NCBI RefSeq assembly: GCF_018555685.1 | Contig: NZ_JAFLWW010000001.1 | Span: 930,001-994,000, forward strand | From: Aminobacter anthyllidis | Lineage (GTDB): Bacteria; Pseudomonadota; Alphaproteobacteria; Rhizobiales; Rhizobiaceae | Length of the DNA stretch: 64,000 nucleotides | Direction: 5' to 3' | In this document: one piece after another, positions 44,768 to 52,899 of the stretch | Layout: every line of letters begins with the position of its first letter | Position numbering within the stretch: position 1 is the stretch's first letter | The notes under the pieces: generated by a model | Told to the model about the DNA's origin: nothing | What the model saw: the letters and a program-made list of their open reading frames with translations, nothing else | Database searches by the model: none | Translations under genes and position numbers: made by a program

Positions 44768-45280
44768 TCACAGCTTGCCGTCCAGCAGAAGAAATCCGGG
44801 CAGCCAGCCGGTGACGATACCTGCAAGCAGTGTCACGATCGCCGTCAGCCGCAGGATCGGCCGCTGCAGCGCCAGAAGCAGAAAATACAGGAACCACAGC
44901 ACGCCCCAGATCACCCAGTTGGACGCCAGCCAGAAATCGGTCGACGTCTGGGCGGTGGAAAGCCCCTGTACCGCGACAGGAACCGTGGTGATGGCGACGA
45001 ACAGGCTGAACCAGCCGAGACCGCGTCCGTCCACCTTCACCACCCTATTATAGGCCACCCAAAAATAGGTCGTCGAAAACAGGATCGTCAGCGCCGCACC
45101 CTTGATGGACGCAGCGTCGGCATTGGGTCCGAACGCCCAGGCGAGTGACGCGCACAGCGTCACGACGCCGGAGACGACGTTGATGACGACGATTTCCCGG
45201 TCCTCGATTTTCCCGAGCAGCCAAAGCCCGTTCAGGAACAGGACGGCGCCGACATAAAGCAATGCAAATCCGAGCAGCAT
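44768..45280 (-). CDS. AmiS/UreI-family amide or urea channel
   Basis: A 170-residue inner-membrane protein with six hydrophobic segments, typical for AmiS/UreI channels, which pass urea or short amides. It starts MLLGFALLYVGAVLFLNG, the family opening. GGGAGGGG before the ATG is a strong ribosome site; the longer open frame upstream is not real. It lies between fmdA and fmdB, so it most likely lets formamide in. It is closer to AmiS than to the acid-gated UreI of Helicobacter because the long periplasmic loops are missing. Confidence 0.9.
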   Translation of the reverse strand: MLLGFALLYVGAVLFLNGLWLLGKIEDREIVVINVVSGVVTLCASLAWAFGPNADAASIKGAALTILFSTTYFWVAYNRVVKVDGRGLGWFSLFVAITTVPVAVQGLSTAQTSTDFWLASNWVIWGVLWFLYFLLLALQRPILRLTAIVTLLAGIVTGWLPGFLLLDGKL

Positions 45281-45353
45281 GAAATCCCCTCCCAGGAAAG
45301 CGCCGGCCAGGAATGCTCCTGACCGTCGCCTTGGTTGTTCTGTTGCAGCCTGA

Positions 45354-46580
45354 TCAGGTCGTCTTGGCGACGTCGGCCTTGAAGTCCTGCTTCTTGGGTC
45401 CATGGGCGTTGGGATTGATGTCGAAGTCGAAGATCGCCGTCGGAATGGCCAAGGTGGCGCAGACATTGGGTATGTCGACGATGCCGGCAATCCGTCCTTC
45501 GACAGGAGCGGTGCCCAGGATCATGTAGGCCTGCTCGCCGGAGTAGCCGAACTTCTTGAGGTACTCGATGGCGTTGAGACAGGCCCGGCGATAAGCGACA
45601 TGGGCGTCGAGGTAATACTGCTCGCCCGTGTGCTCATCGACCGAGATGCCCTCGAAGATGAGGTAGTCGTCAAAATGCGGGTCGATCGGGCTTGGCTTGA
45701 AGATCGGGTTGATGACACCGTATTTCGCCATGCCGCCCTTGATGACGTCGACGCTGATGTCGACCCAACCGGCCATCTCGATGGCGCCGCAGAAGGTGAT
45801 TTCGCCATCGCCCTGCGAGAAGTGGATGTCGCCCATCGAGAGACCGCCACCCTTCACATAGACCGGGAAGTAGACCTTCGAACCACGCGACAGGTTCTTG
45901 ATGTCGCAGTTGCCGCCATGTTCGCGCGGCGGAACCGTGCGCCAGGCCTCCGCTGCGGCTTTCCTCGCCGCATCACCCTTCATCTGGCCCATCAGCGCCG
46001 TATCGGAATAGGGCAAGGCTGCCAGCGGCGGCACGCGGCCGGGATCGGTCGCCACCAGCTCGGCTTCACGACGGTTGGCTTCGGCAAGCAGCTTGTGGTC
46101 CGGCAGGCAGCCGATCAGGCCGGGATGGATGATGCCGGGGTAACGCACGCCAGGGATGTGACGCGACGTCGTGTAGATGCCATGGAAATCCCAGCAGGAT
46201 TTGCTGGCCTCGGGGTAATGCTCGGTCAGGAAGCCGCCGCCGTTTTCCTTGGCGAACAGGCCGTTGAAGCCCCATTCCGAGTCGGGCTTGGCGCCGAGAT
46301 CGAGGATATCGACAACCAGCAGGTCGCCTGGCTCCGCTCCATCGACGCCGAACGGGCCGCTGAGATAGTGGACACGCGTCAGGTCGACGTCGCGGACGTC
46401 GTTGGCGCTGTTGTTGTTGCCGATCTGGCCTCCCGTCCAGTCGTGGCATTCCACCCGGTAAGTGTGTCCCGGCTTGAGGTGGTCCACCATCGGAATGTCC
46501 GGGTGCCACCGGTTGTGCGTCTTGATGGCATGATCTTCCGGCGCTTTGTTCAAATCGACTGAAAATACTGTCTGTGGCAT
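45354..46580 (-). CDS. fmdA: Formamidase
   Basis: Hydrolyses formamide to formate and ammonia and can act on acetamide weakly. The protein is 408 residues of the acetamidase/formamidase (FmdA_AmdA) family, distinct from nitrilase-type amidases. It has MPQTVFSVDLNKAPEDHA at the start, YRVECHDWTGGQIGN, GDLLVVDILDLGA and GGNCDIKNLSRGS with the metal-binding His/Asp. GAGGAGG precedes the ATG at 46580. It is the first gene of an operon with the amide channel and fmdB. Three TGTAA boxes lie about 120-180 bases upstream in the region shared with the OmpR-type regulator. Confidence 0.95.
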   Translation of the reverse strand: MPQTVFSVDLNKAPEDHAIKTHNRWHPDIPMVDHLKPGHTYRVECHDWTGGQIGNNNSANDVRDVDLTRVHYLSGPFGVDGAEPGDLLVVDILDLGAKPDSEWGFNGLFAKENGGGFLTEHYPEASKSCWDFHGIYTTSRHIPGVRYPGIIHPGLIGCLPDHKLLAEANRREAELVATDPGRVPPLAALPYSDTALMGQMKGDAARKAAAEAWRTVPPREHGGNCDIKNLSRGSKVYFPVYVKGGGLSMGDIHFSQGDGEITFCGAIEMAGWVDISVDVIKGGMAKYGVINPIFKPSPIDPHFDDYLIFEGISVDEHTGEQYYLDAHVAYRRACLNAIEYLKKFGYSGEQAYMILGTAPVEGRIAGIVDIPNVCATLAIPTAIFDFDINPNAHGPKKQDFKADVAKTT

Positions 46581-46946
46581 TGGGCTGTTCCTCCTCAATT
46601 GCCGGCTTTGTAGGAGGGTTGGCTTGCGCGCCTTCCTCGTCCTTGCGCCGAGTAACGCGATGCAACCCGACACAGCCGTGCGAGGCCAAGCTAGGTGCGG
46701 CTTGTAATCGCCATGCATCGGAAACCTGCCTGCCATGTAATTTTTTGTAACCAAACGGCTTGTGTCAGTGCCCGCCAAACGCAACAACCCCGAAATTTTA
46801 GATATAACTTTCAGATTGTTAGAGAGACCCACCGACAGGCGGCTGATGCCAGCCGCCGTCCGCGCGCGGACAAGCGACGCTGACCGCGACCAATGGCCAC
46901 CTTCCCGTCTCGACCGGGCCCACGAATTGCGATTATCGTAGCGGCC
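46581..46946. other. Divergent control region, fmdA versus response regulator
   Basis: About 365 bases between fmdA and the OmpR-type regulator. No gene was recognised. Positions 46735-46830 are AT-rich compared with the coding flanks. The TGTAA boxes listed separately lie here and it should hold both promoters. Confidence 0.6.
46703..46750. promoter_or_regulatory. TGTAA box array, putative OmpR-type regulator site
   Basis: TGTAA occurs at 46703-46707, 46736-46740 and 46746-46750. The last two start 10 bases apart, the direct-repeat spacing bound by OmpR/PhoB-type dimers, and the first is 33 bases (three turns) upstream. They lie between fmdA and the OmpR-type gene. Binding is inferred from the pattern and position. 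Confidence 0.42.
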
Positions 46947-47684
46947 ATGACAGTTGCCGACCCCAAATCACGCATTCTCATTGTCGATGACGATCGTCGG
47001 CTGTGCAGCTTTCTGGAAAAATTCCTGACGAGCGAAAGTTACGCCATCGTCAGTGCCCATGACGGGCGTTCGATGCGGCGCGCGCTGGCCGATGAGGCGT
47101 TCGATCTCGTCATCCTCGATCTCGGTTTTCCTGTCGGTGAGGACGGCGTAACCCTGGCACGCAGTATGCGCTCGCAATACGACCTGCCGCTGATCATGCT
47201 TTCGGGCAAGAACACTACAATCGACAAGGTCGTCTGCCTCGAATTGGGAGCCGACGACTACATCACCAAGCCTTTCGAGCCGCGCGAGCTTCTGGCGCGC
47301 GTGCGGACGGTGATGCGACGCTTTGCCAAGCGCATCAACCTGCCCGAACCGGCTGAGGCCGATCGCTCGGCTGCCGTCTGTTTCGATGGTTGGCGGCTCG
47401 ATCCAGCGCGTTACAAGCTGTCGTCGCCGAACGGCGAAAACGTGCGGCTTACCAGCCAGGAATTCCAGATCCTGTCTGCGCTGGTCGAACGGCGCGGCCG
47501 CATACTGTCGCGCGAGCAGATCCTCGACATCGTCGCCAACCGCAACTGGACGCCCTATGACCGCAGCATCGACGTGCTGATCGGCAAGATACGCCGCAAG
47601 TTGCACGACAATGCGCGCGACACGCAGCTCATCAAGACCATTCGCGGCGTCGGCTACATGTTCGCCCCTCAGGGCCGGGACTAA
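46947..47684 (+). CDS. OmpR-family response regulator
   Basis: A 245-residue DNA-binding regulator. The receiver domain has ILIVDDDRRLCSFL, phospho-acceptor Asp58 in VILDLGFP, and the Lys in DDYITKPFEPREL. The C-terminal winged helix ends DVLIGKIRRKL and IKTIRGVGYMF, the OmpR/PhoB type. An ATG 18 codons upstream is an alternative start; MTVADPKSRILI looks more natural. It is divergent from fmdA and its stop overlaps the stop of the REC-kinase gene by a few bases. By position it is the likely output of the permease-kinase and REC-kinase beside it. Confidence 0.92.
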   Translation: MTVADPKSRILIVDDDRRLCSFLEKFLTSESYAIVSAHDGRSMRRALADEAFDLVILDLGFPVGEDGVTLARSMRSQYDLPLIMLSGKNTTIDKVVCLELGADDYITKPFEPRELLARVRTVMRRFAKRINLPEPAEADRSAAVCFDGWRLDPARYKLSSPNGENVRLTSQEFQILSALVERRGRILSREQILDIVANRNWTPYDRSIDVLIGKIRRKLHDNARDTQLIKTIRGVGYMFAPQGRD

Positions 47685-48871
47685 GGCGCGCGCGGCAGAT
47701 AGAGGTTGATCCGGGTGCCCTCGTCCGGCTTGCTGGAAATGCCGAGGCGGCCGCCTGACTGGCGCACGAACCCATCGACCATCGGCAGGCCGAGACCACT
47801 GCCTTTCCCCGCAGGCTTGGTGCTGAACAGCGGTTCGAGCGCCCGGCGGCGCACCGCAACCGGCATGCCGTGTCCGGTGTCGATGACCGAAATGACGACA
47901 TACTGACCGGGCAACAGGCCCGAGGCGACGCGGGCGTCGTCGGGCCGGACGACAAAGTTGCAGGCCTCGAACCGAAGCTTGCCGCCGTCGGGCATCGCAT
48001 CGCGTGCGTTGAGCGCAAGATTGAGCAGGCTGGTTTCCAACTGGGTCGGATGAACCTCCACCTCATGCAGGTCGTCCGCCAATTCCAGCGAGAGGCTGAC
48101 CTTGTCGTCCAGCGTCCGGCCCAATACGCGCATCAGGTCCGGCAGCGCTTTGCCCAGGTCGACGCGGACCGTATCGCCTCCCTCCTGCCGGCCGAAATTG
48201 AGCAGGCGCGTCGTCAGATCCGTACCCGCCTTCACCGCATCCAGCGCATCGTCGACCATCTGCGCCAGCTGGGGCTCGGTCCGCACATGCTCCTGCAGCC
48301 AGCGCAGATTGCCCAGCAGGACAGCCAGGATGTTGTTGAAATCGTGTGCGATGCCACCGGTCAGCTGCCCCATCGCCTCGATGCGCTGCATCTGGCCAAG
48401 TCGCTCGGCGACCAGGCGCTTTTCTTCCATCAGGCGGGTGCGCTCGAAGCAGCGCTCCAGGGTCGCCAACAGGTCGGCGCTGTAGAAAGGCTTGCACAAA
48501 TAGTCATAGGCGCCGGCCTGCAACGCCTCCACCGCCGTCTCGACCGAGGCATAGGCCGTGACCATGAGACAAACGAGATCGGGGCTTTGCTGACGAAAAG
48601 CCCGGACCAGTTCGACGCCATTGCCGACACCCAACCGCACGTCGACAAGGGCAACCGCCGGCTGGTGCAAGGCCAGCGCGCGCTGCGCCGACAACGGATC
48701 ATGCGCGATGATCGCCTGGTAGCCTTCAAGTTCAAGCAATCCGGCGAGGCTCGCGGCAAAGTCCTCGTCATCGTCGACGATGAGGACCCTCTTCTTCTCG
48801 ACCGGGTCCGCTCCGTGCGGGACGACATCGTCGCCGATGAAATCAGTCTGCAGGTCTGTCTGGTCGGTCAT
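47681..48871 (-). CDS. REC-domain histidine kinase
   Basis: A 396-residue soluble hybrid with the receiver in front: RVLIVDDDEDFAASLAGL, phospho-acceptor Asp77 in VALVDVRLG, Lys127 in YLCKPF. A linker helix leads to the kinase domain with His176 in QLTGGIAHDFNNILAVLLGN, then NLALNARDAMPDGG, DTGHGMP and GKGSGLGLPMVDGF. It has no membrane segment, so it probably receives phosphate or a protein cue from the permease-kinase, whose stop codon overlaps its start (ATGA). It may then pass phosphate to, or remove it from, the OmpR-type regulator. Confidence 0.92.
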   Translation of the reverse strand: MTDQTDLQTDFIGDDVVPHGADPVEKKRVLIVDDDEDFAASLAGLLELEGYQAIIAHDPLSAQRALALHQPAVALVDVRLGVGNGVELVRAFRQQSPDLVCLMVTAYASVETAVEALQAGAYDYLCKPFYSADLLATLERCFERTRLMEEKRLVAERLGQMQRIEAMGQLTGGIAHDFNNILAVLLGNLRWLQEHVRTEPQLAQMVDDALDAVKAGTDLTTRLLNFGRQEGGDTVRVDLGKALPDLMRVLGRTLDDKVSLSLELADDLHEVEVHPTQLETSLLNLALNARDAMPDGGKLRFEACNFVVRPDDARVASGLLPGQYVVISVIDTGHGMPVAVRRRALEPLFSTKPAGKGSGLGLPMVDGFVRQSGGRLGISSKPDEGTRINLYLPRAP

Positions 48872-51501
48872 GACGAACCAGCGCCTGCCCGCGGCAGCAC
48901 GATAGATACGCGCGTGCCAGCGCCTTGCTCGCTGTCGATCAGCACCGAGCCGCCATGTTGCTCGACGATGCGCTTGACCAGCGGCATGCCCAATCCGACG
49001 CCGAACGCCTTGGTGCTGAACAGCGGCTCGAACACCCGTGCCGCCGTCTCGCGCGACATGCCGGCGCCATTGTCGGCAACGCAGATGATGGCGTTATCGC
49101 CTTCGCAACGCGTGGAGACAACAATCGCCGCGTCATCCGCCGTCTCGCAAGCCTGCAGCGCATTGGCCAGGACGTTGGAGAACGCCTGCCGCAACCGCTC
49201 GCCGTCGGCCGATACTCTGCATCCGGCGGCGAGATCCAGCTGTATCGGCCGCGTGGCGTCCTGCTCGGCGACATGCTGGGCCACCCATCGGTCGATCAGG
49301 ATCGGCGTGACGACCAAAGCGTGCTTGCGCGAGAAATCCAGCAGGTCCTCGATGATCCGCACGCAGCGCCAGGCGTTGCGCTGCAGCCGTTGCAACTCGT
49401 TGAGCACTGGTTCGTCGGCGTTCTTCAGCGAGCGGCGCAACACGTCGGCTGACGTTACCAACGTGCCCAGCGGGTTGCGCAGCTCGTGGCTGACGGTTGC
49501 CGTGATCTGGCCGATGGCGGCAAGGCGCTCGTTGCTCGCCAGGTCCCTTTGGGTCTGCCGCAACTTTTCCAGCGAGGCGACAAGATCGCGCTCGGCAAGT
49601 TCGCGGCTCTCCTGCGACAGCACGATCCACCATGCGCCGATACCCAGCAGCGGCAGCAGCGCGAGGAAGACCCGCAGGAGCAGCGGGCCGCTGGCCAGAT
49701 GTGGCTGTTCCGACCCCGGCTCGATGAGCCGAAAGGTAAGCAGGAACACGCCGCCCGTAATCACCGCCAAGGTAAACAAGACACCTACCACCTTGAGCAG
49801 ACGCTGTCCCATATGAGGGGCGATCTTGTCGCGTATGTGAGGCAGCGCCCGCCCGAAATACCGCGACCGCGATGTTTCCAGAACACCGACCGGTGCCTTG
49901 CACACGTCGTGACAATGGGAATCGAGGCTGCAGCACAACGAGCAGATCGGCTGCTCGTAGAAGGTGCAATGCACCATGTCGGAACGTTCGTAGGTGACGC
50001 CGCAGATAGCGCACAAATTGGCGTCCGGTATGGTTGCCGGCAACTGGACTGGTTGGCGCGCCAGATAGTATCGCCCCTTGGTCGCAACACCGATTGCCAC
50101 CGCACTTGTGAGTGCCGTGACAAAGGCGATCGGCGCGGCATAGGCCTGCGCCATGACGCCTGAGGTACCGGAGAAGCACAACAAGGCGACGAACGACGCC
50201 AACGCCATTGAACCGCAGCCGACGGGATTGAAATTGTAGAGATAGGCGCGCTTGAACTCGGGAAACGCCGGACTGACCCGAAGCGGCTTCAGGATGGCGA
50301 GGTCTGCGAAGATCGAGCCGATCCAGGCGGCTGCGATGATCGAATAGACCGCCAGCACCAGCTCCAGCGTCTGGAAGATGCCGAGCAGCATCAAGAGCAG
50401 CGAGATCAGGATGTTGAACACCAGCCAGACGACCCGCCCGGGATGGTAGTGGGTGACGCGCGAGAAGAAATTGGACCATGCCAGCGAGCCGGCATAGGCA
50501 TTGGTGACGTTGATCTTGACCTGCGAGATCAGCACGAAGATCGCGGCCAGGGCGAGCACGACGCGCGGATCGGCGCTCACATACTCGTAGGCGATGATGT
50601 ACATGTGGATGGGTTCGAGCGCAGTCGAGCGCGACAGGCCTGCCTGGATAGCGAGCACCGCCAGCAGGCTGCCGCACAAAATCTTGAAGCCGCCGACGAT
50701 GATCCAGCCCGGGCCTGCGGCAATCACCGCCGCCCACCAGCGGAAACGGTTCTCGCGGGTCTTGTCGGGCAGGAAGCGCAGATAGTCGACCTGCTCACCG
50801 ATCTGGATCGACAGCGCGCACAAAACGCCAATGGCCGAGCCGAATGCGAGGAAGTTGAACCCCTCACCCACGATATCGCTGCCAACGAAAGCCGCCCATT
50901 CGTCGAGCGTGTCGGGATGAGCAAACAGGATGTAGGCGAACGGCGCCAGATGCATGGCGATCCAGATCGGCTGCGACAGGAGCTGGAGCTTGCTGATCAG
51001 TGTCACGCCCATGAACGTGATCGGGATGATGACCACCGAGGAGATGACATAGCCCAACACCAGCGGCACATCGGCAAACAGGTTGAGCGCCTGCGCCATG
51101 ATCACCCCTTCGAGGGCGAAGAATATGAAGGTGAATGTAGCGTAGATCAGCGAGGTGATGGTCGAGCCGACATAACCAAAACCCGCACCTCGGGTAAGCA
51201 GGTCCATGTCGATGTTGTAGCGGCTGGAATAATAGGCAATCGGCAGGCTTGTCAGGAAAATAAACAGGCAGGTCACAAGGATGGCGGGAAAGGCATTGGC
51301 GAAGCCATAGCTGAGCGTGATCGCGCCGCCGATTGCTTCCAGGGCCAGAAACGAGATTCCGCCAAGCGCCGTGTTGGCAATGACGAAGGGAGACCAGCGG
51401 CGAAACGACCGCGCCGCATAGCGCAGCGAATAATCTTCCAGCGTCTCGTTGGCGATCCAGGAGTGATAGGATCGCAAAGCCGGCAATTGCGGCGTTTCCA
51501 T
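48868..51501 (-). CDS. NCS1-type permease fused to cysteine-rich segment and histidine kinase
   Basis: An 877-residue three-part sensor. Residues 1-475 are a complete-looking NCS1 (nucleobase:cation symporter) permease with about 12 helices, opening ANETLEDYSLRYAARSFRRW. Residues 497-534 form a Cys/His-rich segment (C497, C500, H511, C512, C520, C523, C524, C530, C534), a likely zinc site. Two further helices (570-592, 605-627) lead to a HisKA domain with His672 in TATVSHELRNPLGT and an ATPase domain (VLANALQACE, ADNGAGMS, GVGLGMPLVK). NCS1 proteins move purines, pyrimidines, hydantoins or allantoin. It is coupled to the REC-kinase by a four-base overlap and lies near the formamidase operon. 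The start at 51501 matches NCS1 openings; 52 further codons are open upstream. Confidence 0.9.
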   Translation of the reverse strand: METPQLPALRSYHSWIANETLEDYSLRYAARSFRRWSPFVIANTALGGISFLALEAIGGAITLSYGFANAFPAILVTCLFIFLTSLPIAYYSSRYNIDMDLLTRGAGFGYVGSTITSLIYATFTFIFFALEGVIMAQALNLFADVPLVLGYVISSVVIIPITFMGVTLISKLQLLSQPIWIAMHLAPFAYILFAHPDTLDEWAAFVGSDIVGEGFNFLAFGSAIGVLCALSIQIGEQVDYLRFLPDKTRENRFRWWAAVIAAGPGWIIVGGFKILCGSLLAVLAIQAGLSRSTALEPIHMYIIAYEYVSADPRVVLALAAIFVLISQVKINVTNAYAGSLAWSNFFSRVTHYHPGRVVWLVFNILISLLLMLLGIFQTLELVLAVYSIIAAAWIGSIFADLAILKPLRVSPAFPEFKRAYLYNFNPVGCGSMALASFVALLCFSGTSGVMAQAYAAPIAFVTALTSAVAIGVATKGRYYLARQPVQLPATIPDANLCAICGVTYERSDMVHCTFYEQPICSLCCSLDSHCHDVCKAPVGVLETSRSRYFGRALPHIRDKIAPHMGQRLLKVVGVLFTLAVITGGVFLLTFRLIEPGSEQPHLASGPLLLRVFLALLPLLGIGAWWIVLSQESRELAERDLVASLEKLRQTQRDLASNERLAAIGQITATVSHELRNPLGTLVTSADVLRRSLKNADEPVLNELQRLQRNAWRCVRIIEDLLDFSRKHALVVTPILIDRWVAQHVAEQDATRPIQLDLAAGCRVSADGERLRQAFSNVLANALQACETADDAAIVVSTRCEGDNAIICVADNGAGMSRETAARVFEPLFSTKAFGVGLGMPLVKRIVEQHGGSVLIDSEQGAGTRVSIVLPRAGAGSS

Positions 51502-51789
51502 CAAGCGCTGCTCCCATGCGCGATGGCCCGACCAAGCAATCGGCACATGAAACCGCCCCTCCTCGAAAATGCTCCCGGCCAAATGATCACACAAACCAAA
51601 TGGCGAGGCCAGCCCGCAATGCCCGGTTGGAACGCGAGGACGTGCCCTTCGGCGCAACGACGCGTGGTCGTTCGGCGTCCCGGGCGCCCGCGCCCGGATT
51701 CGAATTCACCCGTCTGCGAGGGCGGCTGACCGCTGGTGTTGAATGTTGGACGCGCCCAGTGGCCGCGATCACAACATTGCTGGTCGAGC

Positions 51790-52785
51790 CTACGCTGCTT
51801 CGCTGCGGCTCGTGAGGTCGACGGCGGCGAAGGCATCGCGCAGCACCTGCGGCCCGGCACCCGGCTTGTTGGCGTCGGTCGACAGTATCTGGCGGTAGCG
51901 CCGCGCGCCGGCGAGGCCATGGAACAATCCGACCATGTGGCGGCTGACATGGCCAAGACGTCCGCCGGCGGCGATATGCCTGCCGGCATAATCGGCCATG
52001 ATCTCTATCAGCGCGGCGAAATCGAAATCTGGAGGCGTTGCCTCTTGCAGCGTCGCGTCGACACCGGTCAGAACGCCAGGTGTGTGGTAGGCCGCGCGGC
52101 CAAGCATCACACCATCGACATGCCGGAGATGCGCGCGCGTTTCCTCGAGCGTCAGGATGCCGCCATTGATGCCGATGAACTGGTCGGGAATCCTCGCCTT
52201 CAAGCGATAGACGCGCGCGTAGTCGAGCGGCGGGATATCACGGTTTTCCTTGGGGCTCAGCCCCTCGAGCCAGGCCTTGCGGGCATGCACCCACAACGCA
52301 TCGGCACCGGCTGCAAAGACGCCATCGGCAAGCACATCGAGCGCCGGCTCGGGATCCTGATCATCGACGCCGATGCGGCACTTGACCGTGACCGGGATTT
52401 TCACCGCATCCTTCATCGCCGCGACGCCTTCGGCGACGAGACCGGGCGTTTTCATCAGGCAGGCACCGAACGTACCCGACTGCACGCGGTCCGAAGGGCA
52501 GCCGACATTGAGGTTGATCTCGTCATAGCCAAACGCCTCGCCGATGCGCGCGGCCTCTGCCAGCTTGGCGGGATCGGAGCCGCCCAGTTGCAGGGCAACG
52601 GGATGCTCGCAGGCGTCGAAACCGAGCAGCCGCTCACGCGCGCCATGGATGACCGCGTCGGCTACGACCATTTCGGTGTAGAGCAGCGCCTTGCGCGTCA
52701 GCTGGCGATGGAAGAAACGGCAATGCCGGTCAGTCCAGTCCATCATGGGCGCAATGGCCAGTCTATGTTCTTGATATTCCATCAT
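51790..52785 (-). CDS. dusA: tRNA-dihydrouridine(20/20a) synthase
   Basis: FMN enzyme reducing uridine 20/20a in the tRNA D-loop. The protein is 331 residues. Motifs are APMMDWTDRHCRFFHRQ near the start, LQLGGSDPAKLAEAARIGE, NLNVGCPSDRVQ, and the active Cys in GTFGACLMK, with the FMN region GINGGILTLEE and DGVMLGRAAY. It is intact. The first ten codons are AT-rich compared with the rest. The integrase gene begins about 115 bases beyond its start, and dusA 5' ends are known target sites for a family of tyrosine recombinases. Confidence 0.96.
   Translation of the reverse strand: MMEYQEHRLAIAPMMDWTDRHCRFFHRQLTRKALLYTEMVVADAVIHGARERLLGFDACEHPVALQLGGSDPAKLAEAARIGEAFGYDEINLNVGCPSDRVQSGTFGACLMKTPGLVAEGVAAMKDAVKIPVTVKCRIGVDDQDPEPALDVLADGVFAAGADALWVHARKAWLEGLSPKENRDIPPLDYARVYRLKARIPDQFIGINGGILTLEETRAHLRHVDGVMLGRAAYHTPGVLTGVDATLQEATPPDFDFAALIEIMADYAGRHIAAGGRLGHVSRHMVGLFHGLAGARRYRQILSTDANKPGAGPQVLRDAFAAVDLTSRSEAA
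52714..52785. other. Likely attachment-site region at the dusA 5' end
   Basis: The conserved dusA segment encoding APMMDWTDRHC is the known insertion target of DusA integrases. Here it directly faces the integrase gene, and the codons beyond it towards the integrase are AT-rich, as expected if the element replaced the first codons of dusA. The matching second copy was not found by eye between the integrase and 56.3 kb, so the exact core is not proven. Confidence 0.4.
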
Positions 52786-52818
52786 TTTCTTAGTAGTCTC
52801 AGTTAGTTAGGTCGCACC

Positions 52819-52897
52819 GAGTGCACACGAATTTACGCCACATTGCGACGCTTTTCGCCACCGTTCGACGGCTGAGTGCACACGGAGCGCACACGAA
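52819..52897. repeat. Three direct repeats before the integrase gene
   Basis: Copies of GAGTGCACACGAA or close variants lie at 52819-52831, 52874-52886 (GAGTGCACACGGA) and 52885-52897 (GAGCGCACACGAA). The last two start 11 bases apart. Their place between attachment region and integrase start fits integrase arm-type or excisionase sites, or operators for the integrase gene. Confidence 0.55.
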
Positions 52898-52899
52898 AA

